Source of the DNA: Nilaparvata lugens
Taxonomy: Eukaryota > Arthropoda > Insecta > Hemiptera > Delphacidae
Reading direction: 5' to 3'
DNA: 64,000 nucleotides
NCBI RefSeq assembly: GCF_014356525.2
Contig: NC_052518.1
Location: forward strand, 27,601,319-27,665,318
Shown here: positions 44,431-55,853 of the stretch, in pieces
Position numbering within the stretch: the stretch's first letter is position 1
Layout: every line of letters begins with the position of its first letter
Position numbers and translations under genes: made by a program
The notes under the pieces: model-generated
Told to the model about the DNA's origin: nothing
Databases searched by the model: none
What the model saw: only the letters and a program-made list of their open reading frames with translations

Positions 44431-44440
44431 CTATATAAGG
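44431..44440 (+). promoter_or_regulatory. TATA box after the major capsid gene
   Basis: CTATATAAGG lies about 60 bp upstream of the ATG at 44494, the same spacing as the TATA box at 38845. Confidence 0.6.
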
Positions 44441-44493
44441 TGTGCATTCTGCTCAATTTAGTTCATTATCAGTTTCACCTTTGAACAGACAAC

Positions 44494-45415
44494 ATGTCCT
44501 ATTCTTTGTGTTCTGATATTTTGGACAAGCCACAAACTCGCTCTATTGGTATTCAGTGCGATCTTGATAGTTTCTATTATGAAGCAAGGTGCAGTACACC
44601 GAAGCCGCTGCAGGTGGAGGAGGAGGAGAAACGAGAAGAGGAGGGGAGAGACGAAGGATTCGAGGAGCCCGACGCCGCAAAAGATAAAGAAGTGGACAAG
44701 GAAGCGAGTGCGAAAATTGCTATGGTTGATCTTTCTTTGGTTTAAACAAGATTGTAATCAAATTATTGTGAAAGAACTTAACATAATTGATCAGTTTAAT
44801 AATTATATTGTGTTACATTTCAAATCACCATTTGAAAAGACAGAATTGAGTGCAAAATTGTATAACGATGTAACATGGTTAGAACGTCACTATCATAAAA
44901 TAAAATGGGAAGATGGAGATTTAGAATACAGTGACTCATTAATACGTGATTACCTTGCAGGTTATGAGAAAATTTTCACAAAAGGAACTGAGAAAGCAAA
45001 GTTTTTAAGAAGATTGCATAGCAACATTCAATGTATACCAGAGGATTATCCAAAACCTGATTTCAGCTTTTTCACTAGTTCATGGTGTTATGCTGTGTGT
45101 AACATTCATAAAAATAGAGCACATTCTCGCTGTGCTTTATTCTCTGCCCAACATTATAATTCTTTGTTGTTTAAAAATATGTATCAAACAAATAATTTCT
45201 TGTGCGAAAACAATCGAATGCAAAGTATGAAAATGGCTCCGATGTACACGAATTCACAGAAAAGAAACTTTACTCGTTATGGATTCTTCTACAATGGAAA
45301 GGATTTACAATGCCTGCATGCATTGAGACTGCATAAAGCACGTACATGTTGTCTCTCGTCAATTAATGAAGAAAGACCACTTAATTACTCTATAATAGTT
45401 CCTGCCTACACTTAG
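44494..45415 (+). pseudogene. Polinton unknown protein, +1 frame change
   Basis: The first frame (44494-44745) starts MSYSLCSDILDKPQTRSIG and becomes strongly acidic (EEEEKREEEGRDEGFEE). Its TAA at 44743-44745 is followed at once by a long frame (to 45415) in the +1 register: QDCNQIIVKELNIIDQFNNY, then a Cys/His-bearing stretch (SSWCYAVCNIHKNRAHSRC) and LHKARTCC. The promoter, ATG and continuous conserved-looking text suggest one gene of about 305 residues needing a +1 shift near 44740. An indel is the simplest explanation. Function unknown. Confidence 0.6.
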
Positions 45416-45437
45416 TTTTCTTCATTCGCTCAACAAC

Positions 45438-45713
45438 ATGGATCCGAGAAAGTGGTTGGCTGCTGACAACGAATTGGAAGTGAGGTTAAAAAACTGTATT
45501 GATTGGTACGATGAGTGTGAAAGTGCAATTAGGAAATCAACTCCTGAAAATTATAGTTTGGCGAAACAATTGAAAGACATTTTTCTAAGCACGGTTAATT
45601 TAAATGATATAAGAGACTATCTATGTTATTATCGTCCTCATAATTTGTGTATAGATAAGCTAATTAGAATTGAAGATGAAATTATGAATAGTTGTGCCGA
45701 AATGTGTAAATAA
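45438..45713 (+). CDS. Polinton small unknown protein 3
   Basis: Encodes 91 residues, starting MDPRKWLAADNELEVRLKNC, with six cysteines and a helical character. It has faint resemblance to the two minus-strand small ORFs. An intact start, stop and short spacing to the previous gene (22 nt) support it. Function unknown. Confidence 0.6.
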   Translation: MDPRKWLAADNELEVRLKNCIDWYDECESAIRKSTPENYSLAKQLKDIFLSTVNLNDIRDYLCYYRPHNLCIDKLIRIEDEIMNSCAEMCK

Positions 45714-45905
45714 ACGTTTTCTGCCTTCAAATGATTTTTCATTCCAATATCCCATTCACGATTTTTAGTTTAGTTGCTGCTTAGAGCTAGACCTGACAAC
45801 ACGTGTGGGGTGATCTTTTTTATACAGACAGGAGCCCCTATAACACGTGCATCTCATCAATTTAGAAAGAGAGATATATCTTTCTCTATTCCCCTCATTC
45901 GAGAC

Positions 45906-46238
45906 ATGTCAAACATCTGCGAGATGCAGTGTTATGGTTTTTCAAAATTCAAAAAATTAACTCGTCTCTTGATGTCAATTTCATTTAATGAATTTGATTC
46001 AATTGCGAAGAATATTAAATTTTCAACAGGATGTCAAGATGTTGATTTACCGTTAACAAAAACAGAAAATGTACACTTTTCGATTTTATCTGAGATTTTC
46101 GAACTGCTCAATATTCTAGACAGCGGTCATCTACATTATGATTGTACAAATGATTCAGCATTATCTGTTGTTAAAAATTCCGATGAACTTTGGAAATGCT
46201 TGTACGATATTGCAGATAAAAAATGTAAAAGAACTTAG
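45906..46238 (+). CDS. Polinton small unknown protein 4
   Basis: Encodes 110 residues from ATG 45906 (MSNICEMQCYGFSKFKKLTR). The frame is open upstream to 45774, but the first ATG is the likelier start. CTTTTTTATACAGACAG about 85 bp upstream could be the core promoter. It is the last gene before the right terminal repeat. No recognised domain. Confidence 0.6.
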   Translation: MSNICEMQCYGFSKFKKLTRLLMSISFNEFDSIAKNIKFSTGCQDVDLPLTKTENVHFSILSEIFELLNILDSGHLHYDCTNDSALSVVKNSDELWKCLYDIADKKCKRT

Positions 46239-46256
46239 ATCATTGTAGAGATTTAT

Positions 46257-47236
46257 AGCATTAGATGTGAGAGAGAGAGAATTTCTCAATTCAATTAGAT
46301 GTAGAGAGAGTCATTGACCTCACTCTGGATTCGCTAGTATAGAGTAATATGGATTCACTTTAATTTGTCAGTAGAGAATTTTTTCCCCCTCAAAGGGAAA
46401 TTATTCCCCCTCATCTATACTGGGAGAGAGAGAGAATTTCTCAATTCACTTCAATCTGTCAGTATAGCATTAGATGTAAAAATATGGATTCACTTTAATC
46501 TGTCAGTATAGAGAGGGAATTTTTCCCTCTCAAAGAGATTTTTTTCCCTCATCTAGCATTCACCTCAATTTGACAGTATAGCATTAGATGTAGAAATATG
46601 GATTCACTTTAATCAGTCACCAAGGGAATTTTTCCCTCTCAAAGAGATTTTTTTCCTCATCTAGCATTCACTTTAATTTGACAGTATAGCATTAGATGTA
46701 GAAATATGGATTCACTTTAATCTGTCACCAAGGGAATTTTTCCCTCTCAAAGAGATTTTTTTCCCTCATCTAGCATTCACTTTAATTTGACAGTATAGCA
46801 TTAGATGTAGAAATATGGATTCACTTTAATCTGTCAGTATAGAGAGGGAATTTTTCCTCCTAAAAGGGAAATTTTTTTTCCCTCACCTGGGCAAGGGGAA
46901 GGGGAGAGAGAGAGAGAGATATCTCTTTTCAACCCCCTCACCTCCACTGGGCAAGGGGAAGGGGAGAGAGAAAGAGAGAAAGAGATATATCTCTCTTTTC
47001 AACCCCTCACCTCCACTGGACAAGGGGAAGGGGAAATCTATTTTTAGAAAGAGAGAGAGAGAAAGATATCTTCCTCTCTTTTCATCCCCCTCACCTCCAC
47101 TGGGCAGGGGGAAGGGGAAATCTATTTTTAGAACACCCCCCACCCTACAGGCGGGGGGAAGGGGAGGCGGGATGGACGAGGGGGGAGGGGGTTTTGGAGC
47201 AAAAAAGTGCGTCTTAAATCTTAGTTTCCCTCTACT
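46257..47236 (-). repeat. Polinton right terminal inverted repeat
   Basis: Inverted match of the left terminal repeat with more copies of the internal units (about 980 bp against about 740). GATTCACTTTAATCTGTCA and TTTTTCCCTCTCAAAGAG blocks recur four to six times. The outermost bases read CTTAGTTTCCCTCTACT, followed by the duplication TTCATT. Confidence 0.93.
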
Positions 47237-50082
47237 TTCATTCCTAACCCAAGTATTTCTTTTCCTATTTCTTCTTGTCACTCCGATCATTATTCTTTCC
47301 ATCGATCTTATACTAGTTCTTAGCTTTTTTATTAATTTTTCATTCAATGTCCAAGTTTCACAGCCGTATAATATCACTGGCAGAACGCTCCTTTGAAATA
47401 ATGTTCTTTTGCCACTCATGTCGATTTTAGATCGGAATAGGTAATTGAAACGTCTGAACATCGACCAGCCCAACGCAATCCTCCTGGTAATCTCTCCCCT
47501 TTGACCGTCCTTTCCAATCTTTTGCCCCAAATAAATGAAGTTTTCCACTCTCTCTATTTTCCCTTCCTCCAGTAATATTTCCTCTTCTTGGCAGTTGAAT
47601 GACATGACTTTGGATTTATCATAGTTCACCTTTAATCCAATCCTCCTTGTTTCGCTATTTAGTTCCTCTAGCATACAACGAACTTCTGCGCTGCTCCCTA
47701 TTAGAACTACGTCATCAGCATATTCAAGGTATTTAATTTTTGGCCAATAATGTCTATTCCATATCCTTCCCAATTGAGATTTCTGAAGCATGTTTCCAAG
47801 ACAGCATTGAATATTTTTGCCGAAGGAATGTCACCTTGTCTTAATTCTCTTTTTACTTCCACGACTTTCTCTTTTCCTCTCAATTTAACCTCGATTTTCA
47901 TTCTCTCATAAATGAGCTTGAATATTTCTAAGTATTTTCCTCTAATACCAAGTCCATAGAGCGTATCTAGTACAGATTTTGTTGTAACGCTATCGAATGC
48001 TTTCTCATAATCTATAAATAATAGAACCATTGGGAATTTGTAGTCTTTCGAATTTCTTATCAATTCCAATAATACAAGCATGTTGTCAAGAGTTGAGAAA
48101 TTTTTCTTGAAACCAGTCTGATTCACAGAAGTTGATCCAGTCAAATAGTTGTCTATCCTATACGTTATAACCGCAATAAACACTTTATATATACTAGATA
48201 GAAGACTTATCGGCCGATAGTTCTTTATCTCTTTCCTATCACCTTTCTTGAAAAGGAGTATCAGGCTGGCTTTCAACCATATTTCTGGAATTCTTCCGAA
48301 TCTAAGGCATATATTGAATAGCTTTGTTAATAGATCTATTACCGTATTTCCGCCTGCTTTCAATTCTTCATTCGATATTCGATCCGGGCCGCCTGCTTTT
48401 CCCTCCTTCAGGTGATCAATCGCTCGCTTCACCTCACTTTTAAGAATCGCCGGACACTCCTCATCCTCACCCTCTCTCTCCTGCTGAACCTCGCCTCCCA
48501 AGTCGCCAATGTCGTCATTATAGAGCTTCTGATAGTAATTACAGATTATTTCCAGCATTCCATCTATTTCCCTCACCTCGACTCCATACTCATTTCTCAT
48601 ACAAATCATAGTATTTTTTCCAAGTTGCTGTAGCCTATTACATTGTTTGATGCTTTTCCCAAATTTGATAGTTTCTTCTAGATCCGATGTTTTCCTATTG
48701 CTTGTCCATTCGTTCCATTTTCTTCTTATAAGCTTTGAGGTTTCGCTAAATTCAATCTTGTCTCTCCCAAATCGTTTTAATTTTCTTCTTTTCTCTAGTA
48801 ATTTACTTATTTCTCTTGGTATTTTTCGTTTCTTGTTCTCCTGTTCATTGCCTAGCATTTGTCTCGTTCTTTTTAGAGCGTTTGTCAATTTGCTTGTTAA
48901 AGCCTCCATATCCTCACATATATGAATAGTTTCTTCATTGATTTTCATTTCTAGTTTCTCCTCAAAAGCTAAAAGTTTCAAAACATCAGTACTCAGTCTT
49001 GTGATTTTTTTCTCATGGTACCTTCTCCGATTTTCTTTTACTCTTATTTCAATTTTAACAGGTCGGTGATCACTTCCGGTATTTATTTCATCTTCTATAT
49101 CTACTTCCTGAACAATACATTTTTTATCTATGATGAAAAAATCTATTTCATTTTTAGTCTCACCGTCGGGACTTACCCACGTCCATTTTCTTTCTTCATT
49201 TTTCTGGTAAAACGAGTTCATAATAAACATGTTCTTTCCTTCCACGTATTCGACTAGTCGCTTTCCTCGTTCGTTTCTTTCGCCGTATCCATATCTTCCA
49301 ACACATCTCTCACCATCGTTCTTTCCTATTTTTGCATTAAGATCTCCCATGATTATATTGTACTTGCATGAATCATTTTCTAGAGCCTCTTCAAGATCTT
49401 CATAGAAATCCTCTATTTCTTCTTCTGTAGATGCTAAAGTTGGCGCGTACACTTGTATTAGTTTAATCCTTCCTTTTAAGTGTCCTTGCAGTTTCCAAAT
49501 AATGACTGAAATTCTGTGTGAGTATTGCTTGAAGCTTATAATTCTCTTCTTCGATATCTTATTAACTAAAAATCCTGTTCCACCAGTTGGCCCATTTCCA
49601 TTCATGTACAAAATCATATCATTTTCTAACAATAAGCACTGCTCGCTATCTCTTCTTATTTCTGCAAGCCCCATTATGTCCCATTCTACGTTCTTTAGTT
49701 CTTCTAATAACTGTTCAACCCTCCAGTTCTCTCTGAGAGATCTACAGTTATATGTGTATAACTTTATTTTATCTGTCTGTTCCTCTTCTTCAATTATTTT
49801 CTCATATTTCCCAAGATCTTTATCAGCCAATTTCGTTTTGTTGTCCTTATCATTGCTTGTAGCTATTAATCGTGATTGCTATTGTGGTTTAGAAGGCCCT
49901 TGTGTGTTAACATCATTTTTATTCTCTCTTACTTTAGAAGTAATATATGTCTCCATGGTATTTATGTTCTTTTTCTTTCCAAGTCTTATGTTATCTTTAT
50001 CCAAGTTTTTAGCATCATTGTCATCCTTCGCCCTGGGAGAGCTTTCCTCACTTCTTGGTCTCTTCTTATCCTTATTGCTCAA
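47237..50082 (-). pseudogene. LINE C ORF2: endonuclease and reverse transcriptase
   Basis: A leading segment (50082-49882, lysine/serine-rich) is in frame with the main ORF but closed by a TAG at 49879-49881. The endonuclease follows: LYTYNCRSLRENW, GLAEIRRD, IIMGDLNAKIG, GSDHRPVKIEI. RT motifs are NYRPISLLSS, TGFKKNFST, LFIDYEKAFDSV, LRQGDIPSAKIFN and, after a one-base slip near 47738, LEYADDVVLIG. The frame is then cut by the Polinton after TWVRNE. The apparent ORF running on into the terminal repeat is a fusion artefact. Confidence 0.92.
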
Positions 50083-50683
50083 CTCTTAATTTTTCAAGAC
50101 TGAGGAGTTCACCATCGACGATTAATTTCTCTTTTTTCATGGAAACTCTCTTTCCTTGTTTCTTGTAGTCGACCATGAACGGATGTAGCTCCTTCCAGAT
50201 GGCGCGGGTATTCATGTCCAGGTCTTCATTTATTCTTATGTGTTCAAAATCTTTCTCTTTTGATAATTTGAATTTTTTCTTTAGTACTTCATTCCTAGTG
50301 AACGTTGAAGTGAATGTTGCTCTAATAAGTCCGTCCTCTTTGGTAGGATCTAGCCTTTTCAAATTATCTATATCTTGATTTCTGATGTTAACACCCATAT
50401 ATGTTAATACCTTAACTATTTCTTCTCTCAGAGTCCAATAGTTTCCTCCACCTCTCATACCAAAAATTATCACGTTCTTGTTCCTGAAGAAACTTTCTTT
50501 TTTCCCTCGTTCTAATTGCATTTGAGATTTCAACTCCCCTACTTCATGCTTGAGATTTTCCAACTCCTCATTGAATTTACTCGTGATTTTATCAAGTTTC
50601 ATTTGTAAACAGTCCAATTTATTCAACTTTTGAAGAATTTCATCCAACTTTGCTTCCATTTTGAGTATTTCAATAAATAACAA
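50072..50683 (-). CDS. LINE C ORF1, coiled-coil protein
   Basis: Encodes 203 residues. The first 70 form a leucine/lysine heptad coiled coil (ILQKLNKLDCLQMKLDKI). They are followed by a compact domain (KNVIIFGMRGGGNYWTLREE ... NLKRLDPT) that looks RRM-like, as in L1-type ORF1 proteins. It presumably binds the element RNA. The last 11 nt overlap the start of ORF2. Confidence 0.72.
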   Translation of the reverse strand: MLFIEILKMEAKLDEILQKLNKLDCLQMKLDKITSKFNEELENLKHEVGELKSQMQLERGKKESFFRNKNVIIFGMRGGGNYWTLREEIVKVLTYMGVNIRNQDIDNLKRLDPTKEDGLIRATFTSTFTRNEVLKKKFKLSKEKDFEHIRINEDLDMNTRAIWKELHPFMVDYKKQGKRVSMKKEKLIVDGELLSLEKLRVEQ

Positions 50684-50700
50684 ATAGTTTCCGAGGTATG

Positions 50701-51191
50701 AATGAATAAAAATTATTTTGCAGTAGGCCTAGCTGATATCATTAGATGGGCCAAGTCCTGTAGCCTTTCATTCAGTTCGAAATATAAACAAAGCAAAACT
50801 AAGAGATAAGAACACTCTCACCCAGCTGTAGCAGACGTACTTCGAATTGTATTGTGTATATAGATATTGTTGTATTGTGTTGAGTACAAAGTCCAAACTG
50901 CTATCTTCTGAACATTTCGGCTCTTCTGTACCAAACCTAACCTCACCTTTGAATATTATGGATTAAAATCACTATAACTTATAAATTATCCAATAAACAA
51001 ATCTGATACTGATGCATAATATCAACAGCACACTATCACAACGAACTGGTCACAGTTTTGGTAATTCAACTTCCTGGAACAATCGAGATCGACTTCGAAA
51101 CACAGAGCTAACAAGAACACTACTTTCCACTACAAGCGCTTATCTGATACTGATCGATTTCAATAGTAGTGATAAAATTAAAACAACTCAC
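50701..51191. other. Possible LINE C 5' UTR and intron 8 start
   Basis: No coding evidence. The first 150 bp upstream of ORF1 may be the LINE 5' UTR. The rest is ordinary intron next to the exon 8 donor. Confidence 0.45.
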
Positions 51192-51406
51192 CTTTGACAT
51201 AACAGGCTTCTCTTCATCTTTGTCAATGGGTATAGAAGTGCTGTGTACCCATGTGTTGGTGCAAATATGGTGGAGACGAACGTATGAGGACTGTGGAACC
51301 AGCGAATCTCCACGTGTTAAAGTGGTGGGGTCAAGTTCAAAAAGTGATGAGATTTCGTTGGAATGTGGAACTGACACTAAGTGGTACACTGCACTTCCTT
51401 GGTTGT
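51192..51406 (-). CDS. Itpr: IP3R exon 8
   Basis: Residues 340-411 ([20 protein letters not shown]... [18 protein letters not shown] ...PVMSK). GTGAGT donor, phase 0. It is followed by the 34.6-kb intron that holds the LINEs and the Polinton. Confidence 0.95.
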
Positions 51407-52115
51407 CTGAAATTCAAGTGAATGGATTAATAGATCCCTTGATCTATGCCATTGATTTCACGTCATTCATTTATCAAATCACATTCATAGGGAACAAAGT
51501 AAACAAATAACGTATCTTTTCCACAATCTTAATAAGAAGTTCAAATGGAAGTTATGTGATGATCATTATCATTTTTCAAAGTTTTTACTTGAAAAACAAA
51601 TGACTAAAATCATTGTCACTTTTTAATTTTTACGACTGATGAAGTCTGAAACACATCAGCTAGATATTAAACTACACTCGAAACTTTTTAGCCGATTATA
51701 AGGACTTGATAGTTTTCAACTATTACAGTTGTAAAACTACAGTTGCTAAGTACTACAGGAACAGTGTAAGTGTTAACGTCTATTAATTACTCAATTACAA
51801 ATTGCTATTAATTACTTAAATCATTATTTGTTTTGAAACTTTCAAAACCAATAATAGCCATTTAATGGAAAAAACTAAAATTTCCTATTTCTATTTGTTG
51901 TTTTGAGTAAAATTACGTCAACAAAAAATATGAAATAAGTTAAAATGTATGGTGATAAGCCATCTTTTCGCTTTTTGTGTGAACGCTGTTTGAACTAATT
52001 TGCTAGATACTACAATACTAAATTAAATGTGACCAAAAGATACAGCGGTTTGCGCAATACTACAATAATAAATTAAATTTGAGCAAAGGATGTAGCAGTT
52101 TGCGTAACACTATAA
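51407..52115. other. Left part of IP3R intron 7
   Basis: AT-rich. It has two diverged direct repeats around 52010-52105 (ACTACAATA...AAATTAAAT...GCAGTTTGCG) of about 70 bp each. No gene. Confidence 0.5.
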
Positions 52116-52356
52116 TCTATAATATAATAAAGGAAAGAATGAGTTTATACACGTATGGGATAGGAAATTTACGAATGACGCATTATCACGTAAGAACTAC
52201 TTAACTGATCAGCTTGAAATTTTGCATATTATAGATTCTCAATTTACCAAGGATTGTTATATGCCCATTTTAAATTCTTCAAGATATCAATAGACCAAGT
52301 TTTTAGTTTTTCAACTTTTCAATTAGACCTTTGCGGAGCACGGGTTACCTGCTAGT
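52116..52356 (+). mobile_element. Helentron/Helitron-like nonautonomous element
   Basis: The 5' end reads TCTATAATATAATAAAGG and the 3' end GGAGCACGGGTTACCTGCTAGT. That is the CGGGT...GCTAGT wording seen at the ends of Helentron-type elements in insects. No ORF. It shares internal blocks with 8600-8735. It lies in IP3R intron 7. Confidence 0.5.
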
Positions 52357-52761
52357 ACTAAATAAAATTTGAACAAAGAATGTAGCGGATAGCATGCAAG
52401 TTATTGCTTCTGTACTAGGATGGATAATTTTGCACCACCATTTTAGTTGTCAATATAAGCAACTTCAATTTATTCAGTTGAGAATTGAACAGCTGAGCGT
52501 TGATGATGGTCAAAATGGAAATAAACTGTACAGTTAAACTACATGACACTAGAAACAGTACCAGCTACATATGACGGACAATTTGAAAAAAGCAAGTGGT
52601 ACTTTGCACAGTACGGTGTCAGTAAAGTACTAATGGAAATTATTTATTATTATCAGAAATATTTCAATCCAGAAACAATTAGCCTAATTGAATGAATTGG
52701 AAACTTCTATTTAGTTTTTTTTATTTGATTGGATTTAATGAATAAGAGAGTTAATACTAAC

Positions 52762-52906
52762 CTCTCAGTTTCAATCTCATCTGATCAGCAGATTCATCAT
52801 CATCGTCAACTTCAGCAGCTAGATAGTGACCTGTTGCCAGATGCTTAAACCTGAACAAGGAATTCCAGTGACCGGCTCCCCCCTTACAGGGATCGTGTTG
52901 TACAAC
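52762..52906 (-). CDS. Itpr: IP3R exon 7 (MIR repeat)
   Basis: Residues 292-340 ([20 protein letters not shown]...). It ends in an acidic stretch of four Asp and one Glu before the GTTAGT donor. Last codon split G|AC. Confidence 0.95.
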
Positions 52907-54340
52907 CTGTCAACATTCCAAAGTCAAATTCCAACTGGCCAAATAAAATTTCAGTTCAAAACATATAGAATCTATTCTTTTCAAACTTATAAAATCATAT
53001 TTTAATTCAAACTATCGAATCATATTTATTTCCATTTCTGTAAATCACACATTAAAACTGTGCTACGAGTTGTACCATAAAAAAATGGATAGTTATTGAT
53101 AAATACATGAATAAACAATGCATTGTTAAATATCGACAAAGCAAGATAAAAATACATGGGAGAATTAGAAACTGCTGGCTAACATTATTATAAAGCTGTT
53201 GTTCATACGAGTTTTTTTACAGCCTATTAAAAACACATTACAATTATTGTCAATAGAATTAATAATAGAATTTGAAAGGAGTTACGGATACACCTGAATG
53301 ACAATACTGGCAGGCGGCAGGCGGTGAGCCGGTACTGCAGAGCAGAGGGGCATGGCAGTACACATTCTTTCTAGTCCAGCAGTTCAATTTTTGATTATTT
53401 TTGTTCAAGTTCTTTTGTGACAATATTTAAATGAAAGCACGTACATCTTCTTACTTTTTGTTTATTTTCCAATTTTACAGATAGTACAAACTTTCAATTT
53501 ATACACATCCTTCTGATACCATTTACTGCACAATTCATTCTAACCTCTCTTTTCCACCAAAATCACGCTCTCTCCATTCACTCTGACGTCATCAACCAAC
53601 GTAATATTATCAACATTCCAACATATCATTTCATATTGTCTATAAAATTATAAAAATATTTTATTTATTGTTATTTACTTGTTAAGTGGAAAAATGATAA
53701 TTGATGTAACACTAGCCTTTGAACCTTTTACATTTCTTTAAAATCTGAACATTTATAAACTCCATCTACTCCTCCAGACGGCACTTTGCCATGGAGAAAA
53801 ATGCCGATGATTAAATGTTATAATCGATTTCTTTTGTAATGCAATTATTGAGAAATTGTATAAAGGCCATTTTATTATTAATAATAGTAGAATTTGATTA
53901 ATCAATTTGATTGATAGAATTTGATAAATCCATTTCAATTTACTTTTAGTTACGTTCATTTCATCCAGGAGGTTCGAAAATTTTCTTATAACTATTAAAG
54001 TGATGGATGGTTGAATTACATTTACAGTATCAATTCTATTCTCAAATTAAATAAAAGGTGGCAAATTTCAATAGATAAGGAAACACCCAAACACTATCAG
54101 AGATGTCAGTAAAAAAAAGACACATTTTTTTTCTCTATTAAGCTCTTGAAGTTGTCACAAAGTGAGTTTTTAATTAAGAAGATTTGAAGTAATTGGGTTA
54201 ATATTATTTCGTAATAAATGGAATTATTCTTGTATTTCTTTTCACTGGCGGTAGCAAGTGGAATTTTAGCATATTTTGAAAAGTAATAGTGGCTAGTTTT
54301 GCGGAGATAACGAGGTTACTGAACGCGTTGGTGTACTCCC
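52907..54340. other. Left part of IP3R intron 6
   Basis: No gene or clear repeat. A GGCAGGCGGCAGGCGGTGAG segment at about 53311 stands out as GC-rich. Confidence 0.5.
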
Positions 54341-54905
54341 TCGTGCCTATTATAGTCTAGTTGTAGTCTTTCAGGAGGAACACCTGTTGATCTGCCAGGT
54401 ACCTTGGAGGGTGGTCCAAGGCTCTAAAGCTCTTGAAACTCTAAGAAGGGAAAGTTAATACTTCAGGATTTATTACATGCTAAACATCTCAGAAAAGGTG
54501 AATTTGTTGGTGACACAGACATTGCAGACCTTCTTCTCTATTTTATTATTTTCTTTGTAATTTTGTTTAGTTTAATTAGTCAACTCTTTTTTTTCTTATT
54601 TATATTGAACTTATTTATATTTTTTCTCATTTTAATTGAACATATTTTTATTTTTTCTCATTTTAATTAAACTTATTTATATTGTACGATGCGAATAATT
54701 ATAATGATATAAATAATTGGTATTTTATTTCAAGATTTAGCATGTAATTCTGAAGTTTGTTTAATTTCTGAATAAGTTGTTTTTTCTTCTTCTGCATTAT
54801 TTTGTGTGGTGTGCGGTTTTGGGCAGTGTGCCTGTCGCATCCACACTGATTCACTACATTCACTACAATGTATCTTTTTTCAAATAAATTGAAATTGAAA
54901 CTGAA
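54341..54905 (+). repeat. Probable LINE 3' end with GAAATT-type tail
   Basis: A block CCAGGTACCTTGGAGGGT at about 54398 recurs at 16092 in the GC-richer patch. The segment ends in AAATTGAAATTGAAACTGAA, the same style of tail as LINE A. No ORF is left, which suits a heavily 5'-truncated copy. Confidence 0.45.
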
Positions 54906-55078
54906 ATTGCCTGTGAACTTGTATGTTCTAGAAATTAGGGTCACATTGTAATTAGATCACCTATATAAATATTTAATTGATGAAATATATCTATAGTTAA
55001 GATTTGATGAGATATTGTGATAAAGCAGTACATTTAATGTAATTTATTTGTATTCATATTGTAATTTTTGGTGAATAC

Positions 55079-55309
55079 CTCAACTTCCCATAAGGCTTTA
55101 CTACTAGTAGCAAGAGTAGTAGACGTGCGTCCCGTGGTCCTCAGAAACACATGTTGCTTTTTTCTGTGTTCATCCATCGTCAGAAATTTCTCCTGTTCTG
55201 CGTGGAAAAGTCTTACCACATCACCACCTTTCAGAATTTCCTCCTGGTTTTCCTTGTGCTCCATGAAAAGCGTCACTTTCCACGGAGTGTTTGTATTGAC
55301 AACATTCAC
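55079..55309 (-). CDS. Itpr: IP3R exon 6 (InsP3-binding core, beta-trefoil)
   Basis: 77 codons, residues 215-291. It contains [20 protein letters not shown] and then RTTGR at 271-275, the basic and threonine residues that contact the phosphates of InsP3 in the known family structures. Phase 0 at both ends. Confidence 0.96.
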
Positions 55310-55853
55310 CTGTAACAATTATTTATTCATTGAATAATTAATATTGAAAGTCCCGTACTATCAAAAATAAACAAAGGGATAAACTATATTTAACTGCAAG
55401 AAAGTAAACATAAACTGAAATTGTATACAAGAAACCTTGAGTAGAGCGGCGATGCTGACATGTAGCTAAAAATTTACATAGCGAGTTGGAAAAAATGCAT
55501 CCAAACATATGCGCCGAACTTTGTCATTAGTCTTGAACTATTGGTCAAAATATTCAACTATTAGTCAACAATTCAAATTAGTAGTATCGAAGTAGAGTTT
55601 AACTCATACAACAGTACATACAATTTTAAATTCCGGACCCGTTTCAAGACATTGGACCCTAACTTCAGGGTACCATGATACGCTTGAACATTATTTTATT
55701 AGTATTCAATACTAAATTATATGTTCTATTATGTTAAAACACATTGAAGTAAATTACACATAGACAATGATGATACCGGTACATAATAAAGTCAATGAGG
55801 AGATTCATGAAAGAAATTCTGACAATATAATAAAAGTTAGTTGGAATAATTAC
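55310..55853. other. IP3R intron 5
   Basis: AT-rich, 544 bp, nothing recognised. Confidence 0.6.

Larger units (their letters stand above)
28798..47236. mobile_element. Maverick/Polinton element, 18,439 bp, both ends defined
   Basis: Both termini begin AGTAGAGGGAAACTAAG (5'-AG as usual for the superfamily) and are flanked by the perfect 6-bp duplication TTCATT at 28792-28797 and 47237-47242. The flanking LINE C reading frame is continuous once the element and one duplication are removed. The contents are integrase, packaging ATPase, cysteine protease, minor and major capsid, a PLA2-like protein and unknowns, arranged divergently from about 36 kb. No family-B DNA polymerase frame exists anywhere inside. 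Several ORFs have single lesions, so this copy is not fully functional as sequenced. Confidence 0.97.
47237..50700 (-). mobile_element. LINE C (RTE-like), right part; interrupted by the Polinton
   Basis: A minus-strand LINE with ORF1 (50072-50683) and ORF2 (from about 50082 to 47237, continuing at 28797-28540 beyond the Polinton). The C-terminal RT text and the craniofacial-development-protein-like endonuclease resemble RTE-like insect LINEs; clade assignment is uncertain. Confidence 0.85.

Noticed and set aside
44736..44748. TTTAAAC as a coronavirus-type -1 slippery site
   Set aside because: It is not in the phase needed for -1 slippage, and the downstream frame is +1.
46883..47236. C-terminal extension of the LINE C reading frame (Pro/Gly/Glu-rich)
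   Set aside because: It is translation of the Polinton terminal repeat read through from the interrupted LINE; not a protein domain.
48412..50103. Plus-strand ORFs with hydrophobic text across LINE C
   Set aside because: They are antisense shadows of the LINE C ORFs, rich in Leu/Phe/Ser as expected from A-rich sense DNA.
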